Source of the DNA: Deltaproteobacteria bacterium
GTDB taxonomy: Bacteria; Desulfobacterota; Dissulfuribacteria; Dissulfuribacterales; QOAL01
Length of the DNA: 39,038 bases
Assembly: GCA_015489315.1 (NCBI GenBank)
Contig: WFZZ01000211.1
Span: forward strand, 1 to 39,038
Direction: 5' to 3'
Positions within the stretch are counted from its first letter, which is position 1. Each line of letters starts with the position of its first letter. The position numbers and the translations under genes were made by a program. This document shows, piece after piece, positions 9,122 through 20,555 of the stretch. The notes beneath the pieces are model-generated. The model searched no databases. It was not told where the DNA came from and saw nothing but the letters and a program-made list of their open reading frames with translations.

Positions 9122-9451
9122 TTACTTGGTTTCCTCTGTGGGCCTTCCCGCAATCTGGCTTCTGGCAATCCTGATAACCACATTGGGTGCAATCTCAAGG
9201 GAGACTATGTTTTCACTAAGCTTGGTGATTCTTCCAATGATGCCTCCAGATGTGATCACCTCATCCCCCCTTTTAAGGGAATTTAAAAACTCCTGATGCT
9301 GCTTTTGTTTCTTTTGCTGGGGCCGGATAAGAAGAAAGTAAAAGATCAAAAAGATGATTATAAGCGGCAAAAAGGCCATCAAGGGATTTCCCTGTCCTCC
9401 TTGAGCCCCTCCAGGTGGTGGTCCCATTGCATAGACTAAATCTGAAAACAT
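9122..9451 (-). CDS. yajC: Preprotein translocase accessory subunit YajC
   Basis: This 109-residue protein has one membrane helix (about residues 23-43, LMAFLPLIIIFLIFYFLLI), then the YajC hallmark RPQQKKQKQHQEFLNSLKRG followed by DEVITSGGIIGRI. YajC associates with SecDF in the inner membrane. It follows tgt by 15 bases, the classic tgt-yajC order, but secD/secF do not follow; a glycosyltransferase gene does. Confidence 0.95.
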   Translation of the reverse strand: MFSDLVYAMGPPPGGAQGGQGNPLMAFLPLIIIFLIFYFLLIRPQQKKQKQHQEFLNSLKRGDEVITSGGIIGRITKLSENIVSLEIAPNVVIRIARSQIAGRPTEETK

Positions 9452-9466
9452 GATTTTCTCCTTTTC

Positions 9467-11982
<2,516 letters not shown>

Positions 11983-11999
<17 letters not shown>

Positions 12000-13554
12000 A
12001 TCCGCCTCCGCCAGGGGTCCTTATCTCAATGGAATCCCCTTGAAATACATCAATAACGCACTTTCCAGGAAGAGGTTCATAGCCGTCCTTCCCCCTTTTA
12101 TAGAGCCTGTTTTCACCAGGTTTACCAGGGCTTCCGCCCAAAAGGCCATAGGGCTGAAATTTCCTTCTTTCCGTAAGGAGTGATACCCTGGCAGGCAATA
12201 GAAACCTGTATCGTCTAATAAGGCCATCCCCGCCTCGGTATTTGCCGTCTCCGCCCGATCCGTCCCTAATTGCGTATCTTTCAATGAGCATGGGATAGGT
12301 CTGTTCAAGGGCCTCGATTGGGGTGTTAAGGGTATTGGTCATGTGGACCTGGACACCTGAAAGCCCGTCTTTTCCAGGTCTTGCCCCCATTCCGCCCCCA
12401 ATTGTTTCATAATAAGTGAATTCTTTGCCCAAAAGGTCTTCTCCGCCCATTGCCACATTGTTCATGCTTCCGCAACTGGCAGCAGGTATCCTTTGGGGTA
12501 TTGCCCTTGATAGTGCCCCAAACACACAATCCACAATCCTTTGAGAGGTCTCAACATTTCCCGCAGCAACAGGGGCAGGGGGATGCGGGTTTAGCAAAGT
12601 GCCCTTTGGGGCCTTGACCCTTATTGGCTCAAGGGAGCCTGCATTTACAGGATAGCCTTCACCCACAAGGCAGAAAAAACAATAGTAAACTGCAGATCGA
12701 GTAACACTCAAGGTGGCGTTGAGGCAGGATTTGACCTGCCTGGATGTTCCAGTAAAATCTATCTCTGCCCTATTGTCCTTTATGGTGACCCTGCACTTGA
12801 TGGGGAGAGATTCTTTCCCTATGCCATCGTCATCAAGATAATCCAAAAATTCATAGGTCCCATTCGGGATTTCGGATATGGTGGCAGACATGAATCTATT
12901 TCCATATTGAAGAAGATTTTCAGTCAGTTCAAAGAGCCTTTCCTTAGGCATCCCTGCCATTAGGGAATGGAGCCTCTTTTCTCCCCTTAAAAGGCTTGCC
13001 ACCTGTGCCCTCAAATCTCCTGCTCGCTCCCTTGGATTCCTCATCTGGGTGATGAGCTCTCCAAGGTAGTCCTCAATTATCTCGCCATCCACACTGAAAT
13101 AGGATGGCGGAATCAACACCCCTTCTTCATCAATACTTGTGGTAAGGGCCATGGAGCCTGGGTTATTTGCCCCAACATCTGCATGATGGGCCCTCACTGC
13201 AAGGTAAAAGGTCAATTCTTCTGTCTTCGGGTGAAAGACTCCTGAAACAAGGGTTATATCCGGAAGGTGGGTCCCTCCCTTAAAAGGGTCATTTGTGATG
13301 ATTACATCCCCTTCAGAAAGGTTAAATTCATCCCTTACAACCCTAACAGTATCAGGCATTGCCCCCAGATGAACAGGGATGTGGGCAGCCTGGGCAAGAA
13401 GCCTTGCGTCTTTGTCAAAGATGGCACATGAAAAGTCCCTTCTTTCCTTTATATTTGATGAAAAGGCAGAACGGGCAAGGATAAGCCCCATCTCTTCTGC
13501 AATTGAGGAAAGTATCTTGTTGTATACCTGAATGTCTATTGGAGAGACAGCCAT
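11983..13554 (-). CDS. Hydantoinase B/oxoprolinase (HyuB) family protein
   Basis: This 523-residue protein aligns from end to end with the HyuB family: an N-terminal FSSNIKERRDFSCAIFD, then ITNDPFKGGTHLPDITLV (about residues 85-102), the conserved RAHHADVGANNPGSM (about 121-135), and a Gly-rich C terminus (SGGDGKYRGGDGLIRRY, then TPGGGGYGKKG). HyuB works with HyuA in ATP-dependent hydantoinases, 5-oxoprolinases and acetone/acetophenone carboxylases. No HyuA-type gene is visible in the window, so the substrate cannot be assigned. It overlaps comEC by 19 bases and mpl by 17, so it is embedded in an unrelated operon. Confidence 0.85.
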
Positions 13555-16067
13555 TTTTTATCCCTTTTTCCATAATATGTCTTTAGAGAAAACTTGCCTG
13601 ATTTCTCAACGGTTACAGATATGGTGCCATAGATGTCTGTTCGTAAAAAGGGAATATTGAGCCTTTTATATCTTTTTTCAACCTTTTTTGATGGATGATG
13701 AAACATATTTCTAAACCCCACACTGCAAAGGGCCATCTTGGGTGAAACTTTCCTTAAAAAAGAAAGGGAGCTTGAGCTTTTGCTTCCGTGATGGGGAACA
13801 ACCAGCAAAAAGGACCTTAAATCAAGGCCCCTTTTAATAAGCATGGTCTCCCTCCTTTTTTCAATATCCCCAGGAAAAAGCATGGCCCTTTTTCCAAAAA
13901 TAAGCCTTGTCACAAGGGAGCGGTTGTTTCTTCCCTTGAAAACTTCCGGATTTAGACAAGGGATAAGAAGAAGCCTTGTGTCCTTAGAAGGACTTATTTC
14001 AGTAAGCCTTGAAATCCTTAAAACCGGAATCCTTTTTTCTTTTGAGATAGTCATAAGCACTTTGCATGAAGAAAGATCTTTATTCTCATCCGTATTTAAA
14101 AAGATCTTTCCCACCTTAAATTCCCTAAGAAGGGAAGGGGCACCTCCAATGTGATCCTTTTCAGGATGGGATATGACCATGAAATCTATCTTTTTAACCC
14201 CGATTCTTCTTAAAAATGGTGCAATTATCATCCGCCCCATGTCAAAATCCGAATTGACAAGGCCTCCGGTATCAACAAGCATGGTTCGCCCTCGGGGTAG
14301 CTCCAAAACAAGACAAAGTCCCTGTCCAACATCAAGACAGTTGAGCCTGCAAAAATCCCTTTTATGAAAGGCATAAGACCTTAAAAGCATAGTGGCAAAA
14401 AGAAGTGTCAAAGCCAGGGATGACAGGGCCATTGCCCCCCTTTTTCGCCTTAAAATTGGAGGAATTAGAAGAAACAAAGAGATAATAAGGAAGAGTTCTA
14501 AAAGGGTGGGCGGTATGACAAAATAATCAAGCCATTTTTCATCCACAATGTGAAAAAGAAGTAAAAGCATGGCCTTTATTGCCTCTTCTGCCAAAATAAA
14601 AAGGGGCTTTGAAAGATATGGATATAGCCAGGAAAGGAATAGGGCCAAAATTATTGAAGGAAGGGCAAAAAATTCCACAATTGGTATTGCCAAAAGGTTT
14701 AGGGGGAGTGAAAGGGGGTTAAATCTATGAAAATAATAGGAAGAAAGAAGAGATGAGATAAAAAAGGCAACAGTTGTTACAATCAAAAGGTCAAGGGCCC
14801 TATTTTTTCCAAGTATCCCCTTTTCCTTAAAAAAATTTCCAAAATAGATGAGAAAAAAGACAACAAAGAATGAAAACTTGAATGAAAGGTCAAAGAGGTA
14901 TAGCGGATTTATCAAAAGGAGGATCAAGGCAGAAACGGCAAGGAGATTTTCAAGGGGTATCCTTTTTTCAAGAAAAAGTCCAAGTCCAAGGATTGCAATC
15001 ATGAAAAAGGCCCTTAGACTTGAAGGAGAAAGGCCAGAGATGGCACAAAAAATGGCACATGCTATGATGCTAAATAAAAAGGCCGTTTTTCTGATGTTTG
15101 TATTTAAAAGGAGCCATGAAGACCTTTTTAAAAGCCAAAGGCTTAAATAAAAGATAAGGCCTCCAACTATTGCCATGTGAAGGCCGGATACTGCAAAAAG
15201 GTGGCTTAGGCCAGAACAAGAAAAGTAATCCTTGAGCCTTTTTCCCATCCAGGCCCTTTCACCCATGACAAGCCCCATTGCAACGGGGCCTGTCCTTTGG
15301 TCAAGACTGGCAAAGATGTTTCTAATGGCCAAGAATCTTATGTCTTCCAAGAATATTCTTGCCCTGTCACTTAAAGTTAGGGGTGCGTCTTTTAAAGGTT
15401 CCTTTATAAAGACCACATCAAAAGGGGCCTTAACATAGCCCCTTACAAGGATGTCTCTTAAGACCCACCAGTTTTTAAAGTCAAAGGCCCCGGGGGTTCC
15501 AAAATTTCTTATTGGGAAAAGCCTTGCCCTTAATCTTAAAAGCCTTCCAGGCCTAAGATCCTGCCAGTCAAGGCCTGAGAAAGAGATTGTAACCCTTCCA
15601 CTAAGGGAAGACGGGCCATCTTTCCCCTCTTCTAAAAAGACCTTTACCTGGGCCCTGGCACCCTTTTTAGTTGGTCTTGGAATTGAAAGAATATATCCCC
15701 AAAGGGTGTGTTTCTGATCATCCTCTGAAAGCCTGAGGAGTCTTTCATTTTGGAATCTAAGCTGCCTTTCATGGATTGATATGTGTAAATATCCAATAAA
15801 GAAGGTTAAAAGAATGCCTATTCCAAGGATTAAATAGGCATACTTGGGGCATCCATTGGAAAAAAGCGGATGGTCATCCAAAAATTTTTTGAAAAAGACT
15901 GTAAAAATAAACAAGAAAAAAAGGTGAGTGGAAAGAATATCTATCCCCAAAAGGCCTTCTGAATTTTTTCCCAAAAAGATCCCATAGGAAAAGGCAATAA
16001 GAAAGACATAAACAGGGCCTGTTTTAAGAGATTTATCAAGCACTTTGCCTAAGTCTTTATTGGGCAA
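13536..16067 (-). CDS. comEC: DNA internalization channel ComEC/Rec2
   Basis: This 843-residue membrane protein has the full three-part architecture. First come N-terminal helices with a DUF4131-like soluble region (about residues 1-260, containing FGTPGAFDFKNWW). Next is the competence domain with many helices (about 265-560, starting at LFAVSGLHMAIVGG). Last is a C-terminal metallo-beta-lactamase-like domain (about 580-830) with LNCLDVGQG, LVDTGG, SHPEKDHIGG and VVPHHGSKSSSS. ComEC conducts single-stranded DNA into the cytosol during transformation; the C-terminal domain may degrade the other strand. Its metal-binding HPEKDHIGG is intact, so the domain is probably active. No other competence genes are in the window. 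Confidence 0.92.
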   Translation of the reverse strand: MPNKDLGKVLDKSLKTGPVYVFLIAFSYGIFLGKNSEGLLGIDILSTHLFFLFIFTVFFKKFLDDHPLFSNGCPKYAYLILGIGILLTFFIGYLHISIHERQLRFQNERLLRLSEDDQKHTLWGYILSIPRPTKKGARAQVKVFLEEGKDGPSSLSGRVTISFSGLDWQDLRPGRLLRLRARLFPIRNFGTPGAFDFKNWWVLRDILVRGYVKAPFDVVFIKEPLKDAPLTLSDRARIFLEDIRFLAIRNIFASLDQRTGPVAMGLVMGERAWMGKRLKDYFSCSGLSHLFAVSGLHMAIVGGLIFYLSLWLLKRSSWLLLNTNIRKTAFLFSIIACAIFCAISGLSPSSLRAFFMIAILGLGLFLEKRIPLENLLAVSALILLLINPLYLFDLSFKFSFFVVFFLIYFGNFFKEKGILGKNRALDLLIVTTVAFFISSLLSSYYFHRFNPLSLPLNLLAIPIVEFFALPSIILALFLSWLYPYLSKPLFILAEEAIKAMLLLLFHIVDEKWLDYFVIPPTLLELFLIISLFLLIPPILRRKRGAMALSSLALTLLFATMLLRSYAFHKRDFCRLNCLDVGQGLCLVLELPRGRTMLVDTGGLVNSDFDMGRMIIAPFLRRIGVKKIDFMVISHPEKDHIGGAPSLLREFKVGKIFLNTDENKDLSSCKVLMTISKEKRIPVLRISRLTEISPSKDTRLLLIPCLNPEVFKGRNNRSLVTRLIFGKRAMLFPGDIEKRRETMLIKRGLDLRSFLLVVPHHGSKSSSSLSFLRKVSPKMALCSVGFRNMFHHPSKKVEKRYKRLNIPFLRTDIYGTISVTVEKSGKFSLKTYYGKRDKKWLSLQ

Positions 16068-16515
16068 CTAATTTCATGGTAATTTTCCCTTCTTTGGGCA
16101 CCGTAAATTTTACCCTTTCAAAGGAAGGGGCGCTAAACCTTGGCTTTGCATTTTGGGAAAAACCGTATTGCTCAAGAGGAAGCCCCAAAAAGGTGTCAAA
16201 TTCATTGTTATTGTTGGCATCGTGATAAAACATGATTGCATAGAATCCAGGCTCAAGGTCTTTAAATGTAACAGTTACGTTTGCACTTTTTACAGGGAGT
16301 CTTGCCGACCTTACAGGGTCTTTCCTTTCTGAATAGGTCTTTTTACCCTTATAAAGGGCAAGCCTTAACACCCCTTTTACAGGTGAAAGGCCTACTACCT
16401 TTATAATAACCTTGTTTTTAAATCCCGCCTCCTTTGCCAATATGGAGCAAAGATTAAAGAAAAAAAGTGAGAAGAATAAAAATAGGATTAAAACAGAGGT
16501 CTTTTTATGTTTCAT
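16057..16515 (-). CDS. DUF2141 domain-containing secreted protein
   Basis: This 152-residue protein has an N-terminal signal peptide (lysine-rich start, hydrophobic stretch at about residues 9-27, then SILAKEAG). The mature part has the DUF2141 pattern: NKVIIKVVGL, VKGVLRLALYKG, a central FKDLEPGFYAIMFYHDANNNNEFDT block and a C-terminal PSFERVKFTV. DUF2141 proteins are small beta-sandwich envelope proteins of unknown function. The acidic DANNNNEFD loop resembles a calcium-type loop, but this is only a resemblance. It is the first gene of the long minus-strand run and overlaps comEC by 11 bases. Confidence 0.82.
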   Translation of the reverse strand: MKHKKTSVLILFLFFSLFFFNLCSILAKEAGFKNKVIIKVVGLSPVKGVLRLALYKGKKTYSERKDPVRSARLPVKSANVTVTFKDLEPGFYAIMFYHDANNNNEFDTFLGLPLEQYGFSQNAKPRFSAPSFERVKFTVPKEGKITMKLVAQ

Positions 16516-16588
16516 AAATTCAAAATTCCTAACATATAGGTTTGATTTATCAAAAAACTAAATCCCATCCCTTTAAAAGTCATGGTAA

Positions 16589-16594
16589 TATAAT
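16589..16594 (+). promoter_or_regulatory. Possible sigma-70 -10 element before the isochorismatase-family gene
   Basis: An exact TATAAT lies 30 bases before the ATG at 16624, inside an AT-rich divergent intergenic region (16516-16623). A GAGG ribosome-binding site follows at 16612-16615. No convincing -35 box is found 16-18 bases upstream, so this is a weak prediction from consensus alone. Confidence 0.3.
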
Positions 16595-16623
16595 AAAAAA
16601 TTGAAAATGGCGAGGTAATAAAA

Positions 16624-17178
16624 ATGATTGAGCTTCTCGATGCAAAGACTTCCTGCCTTTTAATAATTGATCCTCAAGAAAGGCTGATGAAGGCAGTTGA
16701 AAAACCAGAAAAGGTGGTATCAAATACTATCCTTCTGGCCAAATGTGCCAAGACCCTTAATATACCAATTGTTGCAACCACCCAATACAAAAAGGGGCTT
16801 GGCCCAATTTTGTCAGAAATAGAAACCCATCTTGATACTGCATTAAGCCTGGATAAGGTAGAGTTTGACTGTTTTTCAAATCAAGAATTTAAGAATTTGA
16901 TTGAAACACTTCCCGTAACTATCGATAAATTCGTAATTTGTGGGGTTGAGGCCCATATATGCGTATTTCAAACAGCGGTTTCAGGAATGATCAAAGGATT
17001 TAGACCATGGGTTGTTACAGATGCCATCTCTTCTAGAAAAAAGAGCAATAAAAAGGCTGCAATAAGGCTATTAAATAACTTTTCTATTCCTTGCGCATCA
17101 ACGGAGATGATCATCTATCAGTGGCTAAGAAGGGCAGATACCCCCGAGTTTAAGGCCATGCTCCCAGATTTAAAGTAG
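16624..17178 (+). CDS. Isochorismatase-family cysteine hydrolase
   Basis: This 184-residue protein has the family fold and the Asp-Lys-Cys catalytic triad: Asp16 in LLIIDPQER, Lys78 in LDKVEFDCF and Cys113 in CGVEAHICVFQTA, with the usual cis-peptide position just before it. The short form resembles the YcaC/ISOC group of cytosolic hydrolases more than nicotinamidase PncA, because the PncA zinc-site pattern (Asp-x-His...His) is not seen. The substrate is unknown. A PnuC-like half protein follows after seven bases, which raises but does not prove a link to nicotinamide metabolism. Confidence 0.85.
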   Translation: MIELLDAKTSCLLIIDPQERLMKAVEKPEKVVSNTILLAKCAKTLNIPIVATTQYKKGLGPILSEIETHLDTALSLDKVEFDCFSNQEFKNLIETLPVTIDKFVICGVEAHICVFQTAVSGMIKGFRPWVVTDAISSRKKSNKKAAIRLLNNFSIPCASTEMIIYQWLRRADTPEFKAMLPDLK

Positions 17179-17184
17179 AAACCA

Positions 17185-17430
17185 ATGTCTTTAGATGGGC
17201 TAATGACCACCTATCTTCCATGGACCCTCACAGCCATAAGTATCTTGGGGGCAATTTTAAATATAAAGAAAAAAAGGGCAAGCTTTGCCATTTACACCAT
17301 GGCTAATATTGGCTGGATAGTTGTAAATATCTATCACGGCATATATGCCCAGGCAGCCCTTTTTGTGGTTTTTACAGGGCTATCTACCTGGGGCTGGATT
17401 GAATGGGGAAAAAGGGCATGGAAGGACTGA
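17185..17430 (+). CDS. Small membrane protein resembling one repeat of PnuC (SemiSWEET-like)
   Basis: This 81-residue protein has three predicted membrane helices (about residues 10-28, 33-50, 53-72). The segment ANIGWIVVNIYHGIYAQAALF followed by GLSTWGWIEW resembles the end of PnuC-type vitamin-precursor transporters, where a Tyr-Ala-(Asp/Gln)-Ala stretch is followed by a GWxxW motif. PnuC is known to contain two fused three-helix repeats related to SemiSWEET; this protein would be a single repeat that must dimerise. The 3' end overlaps the archease gene by up to 28 bases. No strong ribosome-binding site is seen, so coupling to the upstream hydrolase is likely. Confidence 0.65.
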   Translation: MSLDGLMTTYLPWTLTAISILGAILNIKKKRASFAIYTMANIGWIVVNIYHGIYAQAALFVVFTGLSTWGWIEWGKRAWKD

Positions 17431-17852
17431 GTCCAGGTTGGGAGACTTTTGATCATGTGGCGGATATAGGGGTAAGGGGCTTTGGAAGGAGTCTTGATGA
17501 GGCCTTTTCAAACGGCGCCAAAGCACTTTTTTCAATAATAGTTGAAAATCTCGATCTTGTAAGGGCCAAAGAAGAAAAAAGGATTGAGGCGTCATCCTTT
17601 GACCTGGTGGGGCTTTTTGTTGCCTGGCTAAATGAACTACTTGCAATCTCGGACCTTGAAAGCATGGTATTTTCAAGGTTTGAGCCAAGGGTTTCTCAAA
17701 GGGATTTGGTGGTCTCTTCAAAGGTGTTTGGTGAACCCTGGGACAAGAAAAGGCATGGGGTTGGTATAGAGGTCAAGGGGGCTACCTTTTCTGAGGCCAG
17801 GGTTGAAAAGATTAATGGCCTTTGGGTGGCCCAGTGTATTGTGGATGTGTAG
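17403..17852 (+). CDS. Archease, RtcB ligase activator
   Basis: This 149-residue protein matches archease throughout: WETFDHVADIGVRGFG with the metal-binding Asp near the N terminus, LDEAFSNGAKALFSIIV, LVGLFVAWLNELLAISD, KGATFSEARVEK and the C-terminal IVDV with its conserved Asp. Archease promotes guanylylation and turnover of RtcB. Two starts are possible: the ATG at 17403, or the ATG at 17418, which gives a more typical N terminus and is preceded by GGGG at 17405-17408. It lies nine bases before rtcB, the usual pairing. Confidence 0.9.
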   Translation: MGKKGMEGLSPGWETFDHVADIGVRGFGRSLDEAFSNGAKALFSIIVENLDLVRAKEEKRIEASSFDLVGLFVAWLNELLAISDLESMVFSRFEPRVSQRDLVVSSKVFGEPWDKKRHGVGIEVKGATFSEARVEKINGLWVAQCIVDV

Positions 17853-17861
17853 GTAAAAGTC

Positions 17862-19292
17862 ATGGATACTTCAAAGGTAAAAAAGGTTAAAAGTTGTATC
17901 TGGAAGATTCCCCAAAAGGGGGATATGAGGGTCCCCGGTTTTATCTTTGCAGACAAGGACCTTTTACTGGATATGGATGACAAGGTTATTGAGCAGGTAT
18001 CAAATGTTGCCTGTCTTTCTGGAATAGTAAAGGGGGCCATGGCCATGCCAGATGCCCATTGGGGCTATGGTTTTCCTATAGGTGGTGTGGCTGCCTTTGA
18101 CCCCGATGAGGGAGGTATCATTTCAGTTGGTGGAGTAGGCTATGACATCTCATGCGGAGTGAGATGTCACAGGCTTGGTCTAAAAAAGGATAAGATATTC
18201 CCTTACCTTGAAGAGCTCATTGATGAGCTTTTTAGATCTATTCCTGCAGGGGTGGGCTCTACTGGAAAGATAAAGCTTTCAAAGGGAAAGCTCGATGATG
18301 TCTTGAGGTATGGAGCTGTCTGGGCTGTTGACAAGGGATATGGACTAAGAGATGAGCTTAGGTTTATTGAAGATGGGGGCATGGTGCCTGAAGCCATGCC
18401 TGAACTTGTTTCAGATATGGCGAAAGAGCGTCAAAAAAAACAGATTGGTACCCTTGGCTCTGGAAACCACTATCTCGAAATCCAATATGTGGAAGAGGTC
18501 TTTAATAAGGATGCAGCCAGGGCCTTTGGGATTGATGTGGATGATGTGGTTATATCAATTCACTGCGGCTCCCGTGCTCTTGGCCACCAGATAGGCATGG
18601 ACTATATCCAGGTCCTTGGAAAGGCATCAAAAAAATACAATATCCCAATAAGGGAAAGGGAGCTTGTCTGTGCACCAATAAGGTCCCAGGAGGGAATGGA
18701 TTATTTTAGGGCAATGAACTGCGGAATAAATTGTGCACTTGCAAATCGTCAGGTTCTGGGGCATCTTGTTCGTGAAGTAGTTCACAGGATAGTTCCAAAT
18801 GCCACCTGTGATCTCATTTATGATGTAAGTCACAATACCTGCAAGGTGGAAAAACATAGGGTAAATGGCAAGGTAAAAGGTCTATATGTCCACAGAAAAG
18901 GGGCTACTAGGGCCTTTGGGCCAGGAAGAGACGAGGTTCCCAAGGAATATAGAGATGTTGGCCAGCCCCTTTTTATTGGCGGGACCATGGGAACTTGTTC
19001 CTATATCCTTTGTGGAACTAAAGAGGGAGAAGAGCTTTCCTGGAGCAGTGCCTGCCATGGAGCAGGCCGTGCCATGAGCAGAAGGGCAGCTCTAAAAAGA
19101 TGGAAGGGAAAGGGAGTGATAAAGTCCTTAAGGAGCAAGGGCATAATCCTTAAGGCAGCAAGCCTTCGCGGTGCTGCCGAAGAGGCCCCCGAGGCCTATA
19201 AAGATATTCATAAAGTAGTCAATGTGACTCATAATTCCGGGATAGCAAGAAAGGTAGCCCTCTTAAGACCCCTTGCAGTGATAAAGGGATAG
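17862..19292 (+). CDS. rtcB: tRNA-splicing/RNA repair ligase RtcB
   Basis: This 476-residue RtcB joins RNA 2',3'-cyclic phosphate or 3'-phosphate ends to 5'-OH ends using GTP and Mn2+. Metal and active-site motifs are complete: GGVGYDISCGVR (Asp95, Cys98), GSGNHYLEI, HCGSRALGHQIG, YDVSHNT, and the guanylated histidine His399 in CHGAGRAMSR. No intron endonuclease or cyclase (RtcA) gene is nearby, and no RtcR-type regulator is visible. With archease directly upstream this is a stand-alone RNA repair pair rather than a regulated rtcBA operon. Confidence 0.95.
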   Translation: MDTSKVKKVKSCIWKIPQKGDMRVPGFIFADKDLLLDMDDKVIEQVSNVACLSGIVKGAMAMPDAHWGYGFPIGGVAAFDPDEGGIISVGGVGYDISCGVRCHRLGLKKDKIFPYLEELIDELFRSIPAGVGSTGKIKLSKGKLDDVLRYGAVWAVDKGYGLRDELRFIEDGGMVPEAMPELVSDMAKERQKKQIGTLGSGNHYLEIQYVEEVFNKDAARAFGIDVDDVVISIHCGSRALGHQIGMDYIQVLGKASKKYNIPIRERELVCAPIRSQEGMDYFRAMNCGINCALANRQVLGHLVREVVHRIVPNATCDLIYDVSHNTCKVEKHRVNGKVKGLYVHRKGATRAFGPGRDEVPKEYRDVGQPLFIGGTMGTCSYILCGTKEGEELSWSSACHGAGRAMSRRAALKRWKGKGVIKSLRSKGIILKAASLRGAAEEAPEAYKDIHKVVNVTHNSGIARKVALLRPLAVIKG

Positions 19293-19307
19293 GAGGATTC
19301 CTTTGGC

Positions 19308-20441
19308 ATGAGATCTTTTGCTTTTTTAGTTGTATCTTTAATAAGTTTTATTCTCATGGTGCCTTCAAAATTGGTTTTTTGTGAACTTGCCGGAAATGAA
19401 ACAAAAAGTGTGGAAGCTGTGGAAACAAGTGCCTCGGAAGGGCAAGAGGATGCCTTAAAAGAAAATGATTCTAACGGAACCAGTTTTTTCAAGCGTGTCT
19501 TTGACAAGGGTTTCAAATGGCAGGATCATAGGGATATCCTTCCAAGGGATTATGCCCAGGTAATTGAGCAACCCGCTCCAGTTTATAGAGCAGTCTGGCA
19601 TGATCTTACTGGTAAAAGGCCTGTTCGAGTACTTGACGGCGGTTTTTTATGGGTATCCTTAGAAACGCCCCTTCCAATTCAATCTGGTAATTTCACCTGG
19701 TATCAAATCAATAAAAACGAGTTTGTTCAAAAAAGGTACTTGGCCTTTTTTGAGCCATCTGTTTTCAAGGGCATAGAGGCTACCAGTTCAGGGCTTGACC
19801 TTGAAAGCGGACAATATGGCTGGGTGGTGCTTGATACATATACTGCCGCTTCACCTGGAAAACAGGATTATATGGAAGGTGAGCTTTTGGAAAAATATAC
19901 CCTGGTAAAGGTCCTTGATGAACGCATTATTGATGGAAAGAAATGGATAAAGGTAGGAAAGGATAAGTGGGTGGATGGAACAAGGGTTGCCCGTATTGTG
20001 AAAAATAAAAGGCCAATGGGTGTGCCCCCAGGGGCAAAATGGATTGATATTGATATCTATGAACAGATTCTTGAGGCCTATAAGGGGGATAGGCTTATTT
20101 ATGCAACTTTGGTATCTTCTGGCCTTCCTGCCTTTGAAACACCAAAGGGGCTTTTTAGAATTTGGGGAAAGGCAAGGATGAGAAAGATGAGTGGAGGCAA
20201 AAAGGGTAAAGACTATTATTTCTTAGAAGATGTCCCCTATCAGATGTATTTTTCTAATGGTGTTGCCATTCATGGCGCTTACTGGCATGACAATTTTGGA
20301 ATTAAGCAGTCACATGGTTGCGTAAACATAAGCCCAAGAGATGCCAAGTGGTTATTTGACTGGACAAGGCCGGTCGTTAATGGGCAAGCCTTTATAAAGG
20401 CAACAAAATCCAACCCAGGAACCTTTGTCTATGTCCATTAA
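19308..20441 (+). CDS. Secreted L,D-transpeptidase (YkuD domain)
   Basis: This 377-residue protein has an N-terminal signal peptide (hydrophobic residues 5-24). The C-terminal YkuD domain (about residues 235-370) has the catalytic signature HGAYWHDNFGIKQSHGCVN with Cys338. The enzyme should cross-link peptidoglycan stem peptides or attach proteins to them in the periplasm. Residues ~85-150 (YRAVWHDLTGK, then VSLETPLPI and WYQI) look like an SH3-type wall-binding module, judged by eye. An AGGAGG ribosome site at 19291-19296 precedes the ATG. It could be cotranscribed with rtcB, 15 bases upstream. The Cys near residue 26 is preceded by VF and is not a good lipobox. Confidence 0.87.
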   Translation: MRSFAFLVVSLISFILMVPSKLVFCELAGNETKSVEAVETSASEGQEDALKENDSNGTSFFKRVFDKGFKWQDHRDILPRDYAQVIEQPAPVYRAVWHDLTGKRPVRVLDGGFLWVSLETPLPIQSGNFTWYQINKNEFVQKRYLAFFEPSVFKGIEATSSGLDLESGQYGWVVLDTYTAASPGKQDYMEGELLEKYTLVKVLDERIIDGKKWIKVGKDKWVDGTRVARIVKNKRPMGVPPGAKWIDIDIYEQILEAYKGDRLIYATLVSSGLPAFETPKGLFRIWGKARMRKMSGGKKGKDYYFLEDVPYQMYFSNGVAIHGAYWHDNFGIKQSHGCVNISPRDAKWLFDWTRPVVNGQAFIKATKSNPGTFVYVH

Positions 20442-20451
20442 GGACATTACC

Positions 20452-20479
20452 TTGACAAGGGCTAATGAGTGTTTATTCA
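20452..20479 (+). promoter_or_regulatory. Possible sigma-70 promoter for the ABC/DUF4340/Hsp70 gene run
   Basis: A perfect -35 hexamer TTGACA lies at 20452-20457 and a weak -10 candidate TATTCA at 20474-20479, with a 16-base spacer. They sit at the start of the 114-base AT-rich gap before the ABC ATPase gene, 77 bases upstream of its ATG. The strong AGGAGG ribosome site (20542-20547) shows that this gene begins a new translation unit. The -10 match is poor (3 of 6), so confidence is low. Confidence 0.3.
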
Positions 20480-20555
20480 TCTTTTGATATCTGAATTTTT
20501 TTACGTCATTTCTTATCTTTTAAATTTTTTAGCCATTTTTTAGGAGGTTCTTTAA

